Assembly: GCF_016834455.1 (NCBI RefSeq)
Contig: NZ_CP069213.1
Coordinates: 2,418,501 to 2,482,500 of the forward strand
Direction of reading: 5' to 3'
Source of the DNA: Shewanella litorisediminis
GTDB lineage: Bacteria > Pseudomonadota > Gammaproteobacteria > Enterobacterales > Shewanellaceae
Length of the DNA: 64,000 bases
Shown here: piece by piece, positions 38,223 to 46,957 of the stretch
Position numbering within the stretch: position 1 is the stretch's first letter
Layout: each line of letters begins with the position of its first letter
The notes under the pieces: generated by a model
What the model saw: the letters and a program-made list of their open reading frames with translations, nothing else
Databases searched by the model: none
What the model was told of the DNA's origin: nothing
Translations under genes and position numbers: made by a program

Positions 38223-40379
38223 TCAGAGTTTGCTTGGCAGGGTCAAACCGAAGTTTTGCCACAGGAACGCATAGATGTCGGCAAACTCGGCAATCTGCAT
38301 CGCCGTGGGTTTACCGGCACCGTGGCCGGCCTTTGACTCGATACGCATAATCACGGGCGCAGGCCCCTGCTGTTTGGCCTGCAGCATGGCGCCAAACTTG
38401 AAGCTGTGCAGCGGTACCACGCGATCGTCATGGTCGGCGGTCATCACCATGGTGGCAGGGTAAGCTTGCGCTTTCACGTTGTGATAAGGCGAATAGGCCA
38501 GCAGATACGGGAAATCTTCCGCATTGTCGGCACTGCCGTATTCCGCTGTCCAGGCCCAGCCGATGGTGAACTTCTGGAAGCGCAGCATGTCCAGCACACC
38601 CACCGCCGGCAGAATGGCGGCAAACAAATCGGGTCTCTGGGTCACGGCGGCGCCCATCAAGAGGCCACCGTTACTGCGACCATAGGCACCGAGCTTGCTG
38701 CTATTGGTGTAGTTTTCGCTGATAAGGTATTCGGCGGCGGCAAAATAGTCGTCAAACACATTTTGCTTCTTACCGAACATACCGGCCTTGTGCCACTCTT
38801 CACCGTACTCGCTGCCACCACGCAGTGCAGGTACCGCATAGATGCCACCCATATCCAGCCAGGCAATGGTGGCAGGGCTGAAGCGAGGTGTCATGGAGAT
38901 GGAGAAACCGCCGTAAGCATAGAGGAGCGTCGGGTTATTGCCGTCCTTCTTCAGGCCTTTTTTGTAACTGACCAGCATGGGGATACGGGTGCCATCCTTA
39001 CTGGTGTAGAACACCTGCTCAGACACATACTCATCCGGGTTGAAAGACACCTTGGGCGCGCTGAAAAGCTCGTTGGTGCCCTTGTTCAGATTGTATTTGT
39101 AGATAGTCTCAGGCTGCACATAGCTGTTAAAGATGTAATAAAAATAAGGCTTGCTGGCCTTGCCGTAGGGACCGGCAATCTTGCCCTTGCCCGGCAGCGA
39201 CACATCTTCACGCTTTACGCCATCCATGTTGTAAATGGATAACTGCCCCAGCACATCGTGCAGATAGCTCACCACCAGATGCTCGCTGATGATGCTGACT
39301 GCTGCGATGGGGTCCTGAGTTTCAGGCACCAGAGTGCGCCAGTTTTCTTTCGCCGGATTACGGGTATCAACGGCAATGATGCGGCCTTTCGGGGCATCCA
39401 AATCGGTCTTGAAGTAGAACACCGGGCCTTCGTTACCGAGGAACTGATATTCAGCTTCCAGCTCGCTCATCAGCTCAACCACTTTAAGACTTTTATCTTT
39501 CAGTGATTTATAGAAGAAACGATTGCGACTGTCTGTGCCTACTGACACGCTGATGAGCAGGAAATTACCGTCATCGGAGACAGTGGAAGAGAATCCCCAC
39601 TCGGGCTGATCCGGGCGCTCATACACCAGGGTATCCTTTGCCTGTTCGTCGCCAATGCGGTGAAAGTACACTTTCTGGTTGTAGTTCACATCGACCAGGA
39701 TATCGCCGCCAGCCGGCGCATCGTAGCGTGAGTAGTACACACCGCTGTTGTCATGGGCCCATTCGGCGCGGGAAAACTTGATCCAGTTAAGGCGGTCGGC
39801 CAGCTTGCGGCCGCTGGCCACATCAATAAAGGCCCACTCCTGCCAGTCGGAACCTGATTTGGATACGCCGTAAGCCAGCGTTTTACCATCACCGCTCACA
39901 GACACACCGGATAAGGCCACAGTGCCGTCGGCAGAGAGCTGGTTGGGGTCAAGGAGCACACGCTCAGCACCGCCACTTTCACTCACATAGAGTACATTTT
40001 GTGATTGCAGGCCATTGTTTCTGAAAATAAAGCGATTTTCACCGTGCTCAAAAGGCGCGCCGACTTTTTCGAAGTTCCACAGCTCGGTAATACGGTCAAC
40101 CACCACTTGTTTATTAGGAATGGCGGCGAGGTATTCTTCGCCAAAGGCTTGCTGGCGTTTTACCCAGTCTTCGGTCTCAGGGCTGCTTTCTTCGAGCCAG
40201 CGATAAGGGTCTTGCACCTCAACGCCATGGATTTGCTCGCTTAGGGCAACCGTTTGGCTGACGGGATAGGTGATGCCAGCCGCAGGCGCTTCTAATGGCG
40301 CTTCTTTGGTCTGGCAGCCTGTAAGCCCCAGGGCAAATCCCAGGGTCAGCAGGCTTAGGGTGCTGATTCTGCTTGTCAT
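38223..40379 (-). CDS. prolyl oligopeptidase family lipoprotein (peptidase S9A)
   Basis: A 718-residue serine peptidase cleaving after proline in peptides. Signal and lipobox LLTLGFALGLTGCQTKEA put lipidated Cys near residue 20. The propeller domain runs from about residue 90 to 430. The catalytic serine is in GAYGRSNGGLLMGAAVTQ; the catalytic Asp and His lie near DHDDRVVPLHSFKFG and IESKAGHGAGKPT. ATG 40379 (MTSRISTLSLL) has AAAGGACG upstream; a longer in-frame reading to 40613 lacks a ribosome site and would hide the signal peptide. It is a single gene. Confidence 0.93.
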   Translation of the reverse strand: MTSRISTLSLLTLGFALGLTGCQTKEAPLEAPAAGITYPVSQTVALSEQIHGVEVQDPYRWLEESSPETEDWVKRQQAFGEEYLAAIPNKQVVVDRITELWNFEKVGAPFEHGENRFIFRNNGLQSQNVLYVSESGGAERVLLDPNQLSADGTVALSGVSVSGDGKTLAYGVSKSGSDWQEWAFIDVASGRKLADRLNWIKFSRAEWAHDNSGVYYSRYDAPAGGDILVDVNYNQKVYFHRIGDEQAKDTLVYERPDQPEWGFSSTVSDDGNFLLISVSVGTDSRNRFFYKSLKDKSLKVVELMSELEAEYQFLGNEGPVFYFKTDLDAPKGRIIAVDTRNPAKENWRTLVPETQDPIAAVSIISEHLVVSYLHDVLGQLSIYNMDGVKREDVSLPGKGKIAGPYGKASKPYFYYIFNSYVQPETIYKYNLNKGTNELFSAPKVSFNPDEYVSEQVFYTSKDGTRIPMLVSYKKGLKKDGNNPTLLYAYGGFSISMTPRFSPATIAWLDMGGIYAVPALRGGSEYGEEWHKAGMFGKKQNVFDDYFAAAEYLISENYTNSSKLGAYGRSNGGLLMGAAVTQRPDLFAAILPAVGVLDMLRFQKFTIGWAWTAEYGSADNAEDFPYLLAYSPYHNVKAQAYPATMVMTADHDDRVVPLHSFKFGAMLQAKQQGPAPVIMRIESKAGHGAGKPTAMQIAEFADIYAFLWQNFGLTLPSKL

Positions 40380-40700
40380 TGTTATCGTCCTTTGCAGTTG
40401 ATTGGTGCATTGCCGCAGCCCACTATACCCCCAAAAATAGAGGTGGCAATGGTGAGGGCACACGGTGATGAAACTTTCGCCAAAGACCCGGTTTAAAGGA
40501 GTGATAACATATTGCGGGGATGCAATACGCTTTTTTATGCTTGATATATGCTTAATTACTCGAAATATCGCCATTAAGGCCGTTAACGTGCGCAAGATCA
40601 CACAACAATCCATTAGTTAAACTAATCTCAAATTCCAATTTTTCTCGTTTGTTGTTCTTATCATGGCTGACTACAATGGCCACGTTTTCCGGAAGTGTCT
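40380..40700. other. intergenic stretch before the candidate sRNA
   Basis: About 300 bases upstream of the oligopeptidase gene with no convincing gene. A small A+T-rich inverted repeat, TATTGC (40510-40515) and GCAATA (40522-40527), followed by CGCTTTTTT, is a weak terminator-like element on the plus strand. A minus-strand open frame at 40552-40839 has no ribosome site or recognisable sequence and is not called. Confidence 0.4.
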
Positions 40701-40729
40701 GCGCGGCAGATTGTGAAAACAAAGAACAT

Positions 40730-40855
40730 TTTATCGCTGTGTCTGACACATCGATATCATCCCTGGTTCTTATGCTTGACTTCCTTCCTTCAATTTGTTG
40801 ATTGCAATGCTTATTCTTTTGCGGCCCACTTGAGATCAAGTGGGCTTTTTTTTAT
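40730..40855 (+). ncRNA. candidate small RNA ending in an intrinsic terminator
   Basis: The plus strand has a strong terminator at 40824-40853 but no protein gene leads into it. Upstream is an unstructured, C/U-rich stretch (TTCCTTCCTT near 40781-40790) of the kind that pairs with ribosome binding sites in trans-acting sRNAs. The 5' end is unknown; the start given here is arbitrary, and no clear promoter is seen. It could also be a relic or a readthrough terminator. Confidence 0.35.
40824..40853 (+). terminator. orphan plus-strand terminator
   Basis: GCCCACTTGA (40824-40833), GA, TCAAGTGGGC (40836-40845), then eight T. The minus strand shows no T-run past the stem, so it acts only rightward. 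No plus-strand gene precedes it. Confidence 0.8.
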
Positions 40856-40878
40856 GTCCGGTTTTGCCCAGCCGGCAA

Positions 40879-40907
40879 ACAAAAAAGACCGCGCTGGCGG
40901 TCTTTTG
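40879..40907 (-). terminator. terminator after motY
   Basis: GACCGC, loop GCTG, GCGGTC (stem about 40887-40902), flanked by A and T runs; minus strand has six T. Ends motY transcription. Confidence 0.85.
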
Positions 40908-40926
40908 TATGAACAAAAATTAATGC

Positions 40927-41796
40927 TCAAATCGTTTTTGTTATCTGGATAACGACCCGGCGGTTACGCTGGCGCTCATCCGCGCCCTGGTTGGAGGCCA
41001 CGTGACGAGTCTCGCCATGGCCCTCAGTTTGGATACGGTCAGCGGGGATCCCTTTGCTGACAAAAAAGTCCTTTACTGAGGCTGCACGCTTGTCAGATAC
41101 CTTTTGGTTCAGGTTACGGCCACCATGGCTGTCGGTATAGGCATCGATGAGTACCAGCTCAACATCGGGGTCCAGGCTCAAATACTCCTGCACCCGCGCC
41201 AGCTGCGCCTTGGAGAAGCGGGTCAGCTCAGTCCCGCCTGACTCATAATTGAGTACAGTAAAGGCGATATCATCAAAACTGTAGGGCAACAGCCCCGATA
41301 AGCACTGACGAAACTCGGTGTATTTGCGGCGGAAATTGGCCGCCGATAACCCCACGGCGACCTTATTGTCGCTGTTGTACCAGTCGGCATAGTAGAAGGT
41401 AGGCTCACGGCCACGCTCAAGCTCAGTGAGCATGGACCAGGCCGCCTTTTTGGGCACTTCGCCGTTAAAGTCTCTCATATAAGAAAGCCTGGTAATGGTC
41501 GACTGCACTTCACCCGGGCGCCATGAAGGTGCCTTGCTCACCAGAGTTGCTGCCGTGGCCGCATCGGGCTTGGACCACATATCCAGAGTAAACAGCAAAT
41601 TTTGATCTTTACCGGCCGCACTGGAAAACACCGCCTTGCCATAGGAGGGAATGTCGTGCTCCAGACTGCAGCGGATGCGGGAGTTCTCTGCCAGGCGCCA
41701 CTGGGAGTCGGCGATACTGGCCACGTAGTGACGCATGTCGGCCACCGCGCCCAAGGGCAGCAGCAGTGCGGATAGAATAAAGCAGTTACGCCACAT
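40927..41796 (-). CDS. motY: sodium-type flagellar protein MotY
   Basis: Periplasmic component of the T ring of sodium-driven polar flagella, needed to hold the stator around the motor. The signal peptide is MWRNCFILSALLLPLGAVAD. The N-terminal MotY domain shows CSLEHDIPSYGKAVFSS and the landmark KKAAWSMLTELERGREPTFYYADW in two parts; the C-terminal OmpA-like peptidoglycan-binding domain has DAYTDSHGGRNLNQKVSDKRA and GHGETRHVASNQGADERQRNRR. 289 residues from ATG 41796 with GAGAAG upstream; a GTG at 41808 would add four. Location beside rnt, divergent, is conserved in Vibrio and Shewanella. It implies a Na+-driven polar flagellum. Confidence 0.93.
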   Translation of the reverse strand: MWRNCFILSALLLPLGAVADMRHYVASIADSQWRLAENSRIRCSLEHDIPSYGKAVFSSAAGKDQNLLFTLDMWSKPDAATAATLVSKAPSWRPGEVQSTITRLSYMRDFNGEVPKKAAWSMLTELERGREPTFYYADWYNSDNKVAVGLSAANFRRKYTEFRQCLSGLLPYSFDDIAFTVLNYESGGTELTRFSKAQLARVQEYLSLDPDVELVLIDAYTDSHGGRNLNQKVSDKRAASVKDFFVSKGIPADRIQTEGHGETRHVASNQGADERQRNRRVVIQITKTI

Positions 41797-41939
41797 AGGA
41801 CTTCTCACGATTCAATGCTTACTCTGGAACTATCGACCAATATTCCCGGTTCTTTAGCGCAGATTTTGCGCAATCAAACATGACAGCCAAGGCTCCTTTT
41901 AGCATAATAGCGCCCTTTGCCATTACCAGAGAATTCAGG

Positions 41940-42644
41940 ATGTCCGACGCCTTCAACCCCAACAAGCTCAAGTACAGGTTCCGTGGCTACTATCCTGTGG
42001 TAATCGATGTGGAAACCGCCGGCTTCAATGCCCAGACTGATGCCTTGCTGGAAATTGCCGTCACCCTGCTGACCATGGACGATGATGGCATGCTGGCGCT
42101 GGATAAAACGCTGCACTTTCATATTGAACCTTTTGAAGGTGCCAATCTTGAGCCTGCTGCGCTGGCCTTTAATGGCATCGACCCAAGCAATCCCCTGCGT
42201 GGTGCCGTCAGCGAAAAAGAGGCCATGCTGGAAATCTTCAAGGCGGTGCGTAAAGGCATGAAAGCGTCAGATTGCCACAGAGCCGTCATCGTCGCCCATA
42301 ATGCCGCATTCGATCATGGTTTTGTCACCAAGGCCATTGAGCGCAGCGGCGTTAAACGCTCGCCATTCCACCCCTTTGCCACCTTCGACACCGCCTGTTT
42401 GTCTGGTCTGGCCCTGGGGCACACGGTGCTGGCGCAGGCCTGTAAAATCGCCGGTATTTCCTTCGACAATAAAGAAGCCCACAGCGCTCTTTATGATACC
42501 GAGCGCACCGCAGAGCTTTTCTGTTACATAGTCAATCGCTGGAAATCCCTGGGCGGCTGGCCATTACTGGGCGCAGACGCCCCGGATGATGCCGAGGATA
42601 CGACTGCAGATAACACATCAGGGGAAAATGCTGTTAAGGTGTAA
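41940..42644 (+). CDS. rnt: ribonuclease T, C-terminus altered by IS insertion
   Basis: DnaQ-like 3'-5' exonuclease that trims tRNA and 5S/23S rRNA ends. The exonuclease motifs are intact: [21 protein letters not shown] (DEDD motif I, split), [17 protein letters not shown] and [17 protein letters not shown]. 234 residues from ATG 41940 after TTCAGGA. The catalytic core ends at about residue 215 ([10 protein letters not shown]), as in E. coli, so the enzyme should work. The last codons GTG TAA come from the left end of an IS481-type element; the original ending, GTT AAG GAT ACC...TAA, is found intact at 43841-43873 after the IS. Eight residues (DTEDSADK) are replaced by a single valine. Confidence 0.95.
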   Translation: MSDAFNPNKLKYRFRGYYPVVIDVETAGFNAQTDALLEIAVTLLTMDDDGMLALDKTLHFHIEPFEGANLEPAALAFNGIDPSNPLRGAVSEKEAMLEIFKAVRKGMKASDCHRAVIVAHNAAFDHGFVTKAIERSGVKRSPFHPFATFDTACLSGLALGHTVLAQACKIAGISFDNKEAHSALYDTERTAELFCYIVNRWKSLGGWPLLGADAPDDAEDTTADNTSGENAVKV

Positions 42645-42665
42645 TAGCTCAGACCTGATCTGACA
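42640..42665. repeat. left terminal inverted repeat of the IS
   Basis: 26 bases starting TGTAATAG and ending TGATCTGACA; contains the adopted rnt stop codon TAA at 42642-42644. Confidence 0.85.
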
Positions 42666-42695
42666 GTTACCCGATTTTGGGGTGCCGTTGTCAGA

Positions 42696-43736
42696 TTAGA
42701 TTTGGGCTAAATTCTTTTCAGCCCAAACCCGTTTTCCATCAATTAATGTCGCCATCGGTGTGCGACCGCAGCACATTTTGCCCTGATGGGTGCGCTCATT
42801 GTTGTACAGCGCCAGCCATTCGTCCAAGTCTTTTTGCAGCTCCTCCAGTGTGCTATACAGCTTTTTGCGGAACGTGACCTGATAGAACTCATTCAGAATG
42901 GTCTTGTGGAAACGCTCGCAGATACCGTTTGTCTGTGGATGTCTGGCTTTGGTTTTCGTGTGGTCGATATCATTGATGGCCAGATACAGCTGATAATCGT
43001 GCTGCTCAACCTTACCGCAGTACTCGGTGCCCCGGTCAGTGAGAATACGCAGCATCGGCAGCGCCTGAGCTTCGAAAAACGGCAATACTCTGTCGTTCAA
43101 CAGGTCGGCAGAGGTGATTGGGGTTTTGGTGGTGTAGAGCTTGGCAAAGGCGACCTTACTGTAGGTATCGACGAAGGTCTGCTGGTATATCCGCCCCACA
43201 CCTTTGAGGTTGCCGACGTAAAAGGTGTCCTGTGAGCCCAGATAGCCAGGATGATGGGTTTCAATTTCACCGCAGGCCTCATCGTCCTGGGCTTTCTTTT
43301 CCAGGGCTGCCACCTGCGCTTCTGTCAGAATGATGCCATCGCGCTCCATCTTTGCTTCCAATGCGACCAGGCGCTTCTTGAGGTTTTCCAGCCCGTGCCT
43401 GAGCCAAATTGAACGTACGCCGCTGCCGGAAACAAAGACGCCCTGCTTGCGCAGTTCGTTGCTGGTTCGGGTTTGACCATAGGCGGGAAACTCAATGGCG
43501 TAATCAATGACAGCTTGCTCTATATGGTCATCAACACGATTTTTCAGATTGGGCGTGCGTCTGGAGCGGTTGATAAGCGCATCAATGCCGCCATCCTCAA
43601 CCAGTTCACGATAGCGATAGAAGGTGTCACGGGACACGCCCATAACCTTGCAGGCTTTGGAAACGTTGCCGAGCTCCTCAGCGAGATTCAGCAAACCTGC
43701 TTTGTGTTTAATGATGGGGTTGTTAGTATGCAGCAT
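42696..43736 (-). CDS. IS481-family transposase
   Basis: A 346-residue DDE recombinase. Helix-turn-helix segments at the N-terminus (NVSKACKVMGVSRDTFYRYRELV, split around residue 20-42) recognise the ends; the rve integrase core shows FVDTYSKVAFAKLY (first Asp), LRILTDRGTEYCGK (second Asp) and RHPQTNGICERFHKTILNEFY (Glu). The C-terminus LALYNNERTHQGKMCCGRTPM is typical of IS481. ATG 43736 has AGAGGTAA upstream. No frameshift or stop, so the element may be active. Confidence 0.95.
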   Translation of the reverse strand: MLHTNNPIIKHKAGLLNLAEELGNVSKACKVMGVSRDTFYRYRELVEDGGIDALINRSRRTPNLKNRVDDHIEQAVIDYAIEFPAYGQTRTSNELRKQGVFVSGSGVRSIWLRHGLENLKKRLVALEAKMERDGIILTEAQVAALEKKAQDDEACGEIETHHPGYLGSQDTFYVGNLKGVGRIYQQTFVDTYSKVAFAKLYTTKTPITSADLLNDRVLPFFEAQALPMLRILTDRGTEYCGKVEQHDYQLYLAINDIDHTKTKARHPQTNGICERFHKTILNEFYQVTFRKKLYSTLEELQKDLDEWLALYNNERTHQGKMCCGRTPMATLIDGKRVWAEKNLAQI

Positions 43737-43814
43737 GAGAGTTACCTCTTTTGTTTTGATTGAAGATTCGACACCTTTATCAAAACGGGTAACTCTCACC
43801 TTTTCAAGATGATG

Positions 43815-43840
43815 TGTCAGATCAAGTCGCGACTAATACA
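43815..43840. repeat. right terminal inverted repeat of the IS
   Basis: Reads TGTATTAG...TGATCTGACA on the minus strand, pairing imperfectly (20/26) with the left end. Confidence 0.85.
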
Positions 43841-43873
43841 GTTAAGGATACCGAGGACAGCGCCGACAAATAA
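43841..43873 (+). pseudogene. rnt: displaced 3' end of rnt
   Basis: GTT AAG GAT ACC GAG GAC AGC GCC GAC AAA TAA encodes VKDTEDSADK and a stop in the frame of rnt before insertion. The first seven bases are the duplicated target. It has no start and is not expressed as such. Loss of this acidic tail is unlikely to matter for catalysis. Confidence 0.85.
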
Positions 43874-43943
43874 GCCAACATTCCAAGCCATTTGCTTATT
43901 ACGCCTCTTAAATCAACAACGGCTAAACAAATCCCAGAAATAG

Positions 43944-43968
43944 AAAAGCCGCCCAAGGGCGGCTTTTT
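43944..43968. terminator. convergent terminator after rnt and prxC
   Basis: AAAAGCCGCCC, loop AA, GGGCGGCTTTTT. It lies past the displaced rnt end and 31 bases from the peroxiredoxin stop; T-runs both ways. Confidence 0.88.
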
Positions 43969-43998
43969 CATTCAACTCACTGTCATCCAGTCGATGGA

Positions 43999-44604
43999 TT
44001 ACAGATCGTCAGCGTTTTCGCTCAGGTAAGCAGCAACGCCATCTGGGCTGGCGCTCATACCTTTCTTACCTTTTTCCCAACCGGCTGGGCACACTTCGCC
44101 GTGCTCTTCGTGGAACTGCAGCGCGTCAATCATACGCAGCATTTCGTCAACGTTACGGCCCAGTGGCAGGTCGTTTACTACCTGGTGACGTACCATACCT
44201 TCCTTGTCAATCAGGAAAGAACCACGGAAAGCCACACCGGCTTCTGGGTGTTCTACGTCGTAGGCCTGGCAGATTTCGTGCTTAACGTCAGCCACCAGAG
44301 TGTACTTAACGGGGCCGATACCGCCCTTGTCTACTGGGGTGTTACGCCAGGCGTTGTGGCTGAACTGAGAGTCGATAGACACACCGATCACTTCAACACC
44401 ACGCTTGGTGAACTCTTCCATGCGGTGATCGAAAGCGATCAGCTCAGATGGGCACACGAAGGTGAAGTCCAGTGGGTAGAAGAAAACCACGGCTGCTTTG
44501 CCCTTGATGGCTGCAGTCAGGTTGAAGTTGTCAACGATTTCGCCTGAACCCAGAACGGCAGCAGCAGTAAAATCGGGGGCCTTGCGACCTACTAATACGC
44601 TCAT
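43999..44604 (-). CDS. 2-Cys peroxiredoxin (AhpC/TSA family)
   Basis: Reduces hydrogen and organic peroxides with thiols. The peroxidatic cysteine is in FYPLDFTFVCPSELIAFD, near residue 51, and the resolving cysteine in HGEVCPAGWEKGKKG, near 172. 201 residues, ending YLSENADDL, typical of the typical-2-Cys AhpC/Prx1 group that works with thioredoxin or AhpF-like reductants; no ahpF is adjacent. ATG 44604 follows GGAGG. A short direct repeat CTATGGAT occurs twice upstream (44618 and 44630) but does not fit an OxyR site. Confidence 0.93.
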   Translation of the reverse strand: MSVLVGRKAPDFTAAAVLGSGEIVDNFNLTAAIKGKAAVVFFYPLDFTFVCPSELIAFDHRMEEFTKRGVEVIGVSIDSQFSHNAWRNTPVDKGGIGPVKYTLVADVKHEICQAYDVEHPEAGVAFRGSFLIDKEGMVRHQVVNDLPLGRNVDEMLRMIDALQFHEEHGEVCPAGWEKGKKGMSASPDGVAAYLSENADDL

Positions 44605-44759
44605 TGGTAACCTCCATCTATGGATTGAGCTATGGATAATACGAACTTTCCTGTTAGATATTCAGCATTATAAGAGGTGCCATGAGCCTGACAACCCAAT
44701 TCGGCGGAATATCACACAAATGCGCCTTTACCTTGTCTGTCAGAGCAATTAATCGCCGT

Positions 44760-44786
44760 AAAGCCCCCTGCAAATTCGGGGCTTTT
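44760..44786 (+). terminator. terminator-like hairpin upstream of the antiporter gene
   Basis: AAAGCCCC (44760-44767), 10-base loop, GGGGCTTTT (44778-44786). It lies in the 303-base gap between prxC and the antiporter, about 120 bases before the latter's ATG, where no upstream plus-strand gene exists. It could be a leader attenuator or the end of a short transcript. Confidence 0.5.
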
Positions 44787-44907
44787 CAAGTGGCAAGACC
44801 GCACGGGATCACAAACGGCAAATTTGTACGCGAATTCGTGCCCATCGCTGGACAAGCAAGGAAAACACTGTCAAAAATAGCCCTTTTGATTGAAGAAAGA
44901 CTTATCC

Positions 44908-46230
44908 ATGATGAATTCCGTGGTTATTGCCGTGTGCCTGATGCTTGCCCTCAGTCTCGCACGGGTAAACGTGGTTATCGCGCTGACCATCAGCGCACTG
45001 GTCGCCGGGCTTTGGGGTGGCATGGGGCTGACTGCCACCATCGAGGCCTTTAACACGGGCCTCGGTGGCGGAGCCCAAATTGCCCTGAGCTATGCACTCC
45101 TTGGTGCCTTTGCGGTGGCGCTGTCACATTCTGGGCTGACTACGGTGATTTCCCACTCCGTAATCAAAAAACTGGGGCGGGAAAACGATGCCAAAGCCTT
45201 GGGCACGGTGCGCATGTTACTGCTGGTTTCATTGCTCGCCATGGCCATGGCGTCCCAGAACATTCTGCCTATCCATATCGCCTTTATCCCGATTCTGGTG
45301 CCGCCCCTGCTGCACCTGATGTCAAAGCTTAAGCTCGACCGCCGACTGGTGGCCTGTGTGCTTACCTTTGGTTTGGTGACCACCTATATGGTGCTGCCGG
45401 TGGGCTTTGGCGGCATCTTCCTGAACGATATTTTGCTGGCAAACCTGACAGGCAATGGCCTGGAGGCAAGTCGCGAGCAGGTGCCCGGCGCCATGCTTAT
45501 TCCGGCACTTGGGATGATTTTGGGGCTGCTCATCGCAGTGTTCATCAGCTACCGTAAGCCCAGAAACTACGTTGAAGAGCAAATTCTCGCGGCTGAGCCC
45601 GAGGAGCGCATAAATAGTCGCAGCCTGCTCATTGCCGTAATTGCCATTGTGGCGACCCTGGTAGTGCAGCTTAAAACCGACTCCATGATTTTTGGCGCCC
45701 TGATTGGTTTTATGGTGTTCAGTCTCTCTGGCGCCGTTAAGCATGTTGCCGATCAGGATATTTTTACCCAGGGCGTGCGCATGATGGCCAATATCGGTTT
45801 TATCATGATTGCCGCCGCGGGCTTCGCTGCCGTGGTTAAGGCTACGGGCGATGTGGGGAATCTGGTGTCGTCTTTAAGTGAGCTGATTGGCGACAATAAG
45901 GCGCTAGCGGCGTTCTTGATGTTATTGGTAGGGCTGCTTATCACCATGGGCATTGGCTCATCCTTCTCGACCATTCCCATTATTGCCACCATCTATGTAC
46001 CACTGGCGCTCTCCTTTGGCTTCTCGGTACCGGCAACCATTGCCCTGGTCGGCACAGCGGCGGCCCTGGGTGATGCGGGTTCACCTGCGTCCGACTCAAC
46101 CCTTGGCCCCACTGCGGGGCTTAATGCCGATGGCCAGCACGACCATATGCGTGACAGCGTGATCCCAACCTTTATTCACTACAATATTCCACTGTTGGTG
46201 TTTGGCTGGATTGCGGCCATGGTGCTCTGA
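44908..46230 (+). CDS. Na+/H+ antiporter family protein
   Basis: A 440-residue inner-membrane transporter with about 11-12 helices, of the NhaC/ion-transporter superfamily with the Na_H_antiport_2 type N-terminus ([20 protein letters not shown]). Conserved polar stretches in the helices include [22 protein letters not shown] (split), [37 protein letters not shown] and [23 protein letters not shown] sodium or amino-acid substrate is likely but cannot be fixed from sequence. ATG 44908 is chosen, with AGAAAGA upstream; ATG 44911 is an alternative. It ends before a convergent terminator shared with upp. Confidence 0.85.
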   Translation: MMNSVVIAVCLMLALSLARVNVVIALTISALVAGLWGGMGLTATIEAFNTGLGGGAQIALSYALLGAFAVALSHSGLTTVISHSVIKKLGRENDAKALGTVRMLLLVSLLAMAMASQNILPIHIAFIPILVPPLLHLMSKLKLDRRLVACVLTFGLVTTYMVLPVGFGGIFLNDILLANLTGNGLEASREQVPGAMLIPALGMILGLLIAVFISYRKPRNYVEEQILAAEPEERINSRSLLIAVIAIVATLVVQLKTDSMIFGALIGFMVFSLSGAVKHVADQDIFTQGVRMMANIGFIMIAAAGFAAVVKATGDVGNLVSSLSELIGDNKALAAFLMLLVGLLITMGIGSSFSTIPIIATIYVPLALSFGFSVPATIALVGTAAALGDAGSPASDSTLGPTAGLNADGQHDHMRDSVIPTFIHYNIPLLVFGWIAAMVL

Positions 46231-46280
46231 GCGGACTGATAACCGTAAAAGAAGTGCAGCGGAAAAGAAATCAGATACAA

Positions 46281-46305
46281 AAAAAGCGCCCTTGGGCGCT
46301 TTTTC
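46281..46305. terminator. convergent terminator between antiporter and upp
   Basis: AAAAAGCGCCC, loop TT, GGGCGCTTTTT; placed between converging genes with T-runs for both. Confidence 0.9.
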
Positions 46306-46330
46306 ATTTAAGACAGCTGTTTACTAACGC

Positions 46331-46957
46331 TTACTTGGTGCCAAAAATCTTGTCACCGGCATCGCCAAGGCCCGGCAAAATGTAGCCGTTTTCGTTCAGG
46401 CAGCGATCGATGGCGGCAGTATAGAGCTCAATGTCCGGATGGGCTTTCTCCAGCGCGGCCACACCTTCGGGGGCTGCAACCAGCACCAGGGCCTTGATTT
46501 GCTTACAACCGCGCTGCTTGAGCAGGTCGATGGTGGAAATCATGGAGCCACCTGTTGCCAGCATGGGGTCAACCACCAGCGCAATGCGCTCATCAACCTG
46601 GCTGCACAGTTTTTCAAAATAAGGTACTGGCTCGAGGGTTTCTTCGTCACGGTAAATACCCACCACAGAGATGCGGGCGCTGGGGATATGCTCGAGTACA
46701 CCGTCCATCATGCCGAGACCGGCACGCAGAATGGGCACGACAGTCACCTTTTTACCCTTGATTTGCTCAACCTGTACCGGGCCGTTCCAGCCTTCAATAG
46801 TCACGGTTTCGGTTTCAAAATCGGCGGTGGCTTCGTAGGTGAGCAGGCTGCCCACTTCGGCAGCCAGTTCACGGAACCGCTTGGTGCTGATATCCGCTTC
46901 TCTCATCAGGCCAATTTTATGGCGAACCAGGGGATGTTTTACTTCGACGACTTTCAT
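46331..46957 (-). CDS. upp: uracil phosphoribosyltransferase
   Basis: Salvages uracil to UMP using PRPP. The PRPP-binding segment is [23 protein letters not shown], the uracil-binding C-terminus [24 protein letters not shown], and the start [22 protein letters not shown] is family-typical. 208 residues, same as E. coli. AGGAG lies 6 bases before ATG 46957. It is divergent from purM with a 233-base gap, as in E. coli, though no clear PurR box (ACGCAAACGTTTGCGT type) is seen there. Confidence 0.96.
   Translation of the reverse strand: MKVVEVKHPLVRHKIGLMREADISTKRFRELAAEVGSLLTYEATADFETETVTIEGWNGPVQVEQIKGKKVTVVPILRAGLGMMDGVLEHIPSARISVVGIYRDEETLEPVPYFEKLCSQVDERIALVVDPMLATGGSMISTIDLLKQRGCKQIKALVLVAAPEGVAALEKAHPDIELYTAAIDRCLNENGYILPGLGDAGDKIFGTK

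Larger units (their letters stand above)
42640..43840. mobile_element. IS481-type insertion sequence, 1201 bp
   Basis: Ends begin TGTAATAG...TGATCTGACA on the left and, read inward from the right, TGTATTAG...TGATCTGACA: 20 of the outer 26 positions match, and the 5'-TGT end suits IS481. GTTAAGG is directly repeated at 42633-42639 and 43841-43847, a 7-base target duplication, and removing element plus one copy restores the rnt reading frame. One complete transposase gene is inside. The intact ends, ORF and exact duplication point to a recent insertion. Confidence 0.9.

Noticed and set aside
40552..40839. 95-codon minus-strand open frame between the oligopeptidase and motY
   Set aside because: No ribosome site, no recognisable sequence, and it covers the orphan terminator region.
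44618..44637. Direct repeat CTATGGAT twice upstream of the peroxiredoxin gene, considered as an OxyR site
   Set aside because: Spacing and half-site orientation do not fit the ATAG-N7-CTAT pattern.
44660..44800. Possible lysine riboswitch before the antiporter (GAGGTGCC and CGCCGTAAAG look similar to L-box pieces)
   Set aside because: Too short, and the other conserved core elements (GCTGG, AGTA-type segments) are missing.
44682..45053. Open frame beginning ATGAGCCTGACAACC with AGAGG upstream, running into the antiporter gene
   Set aside because: It overlaps the antiporter start in another frame, has an Arg-rich unstructured product and contains the hairpin at 44760; not a convincing gene.
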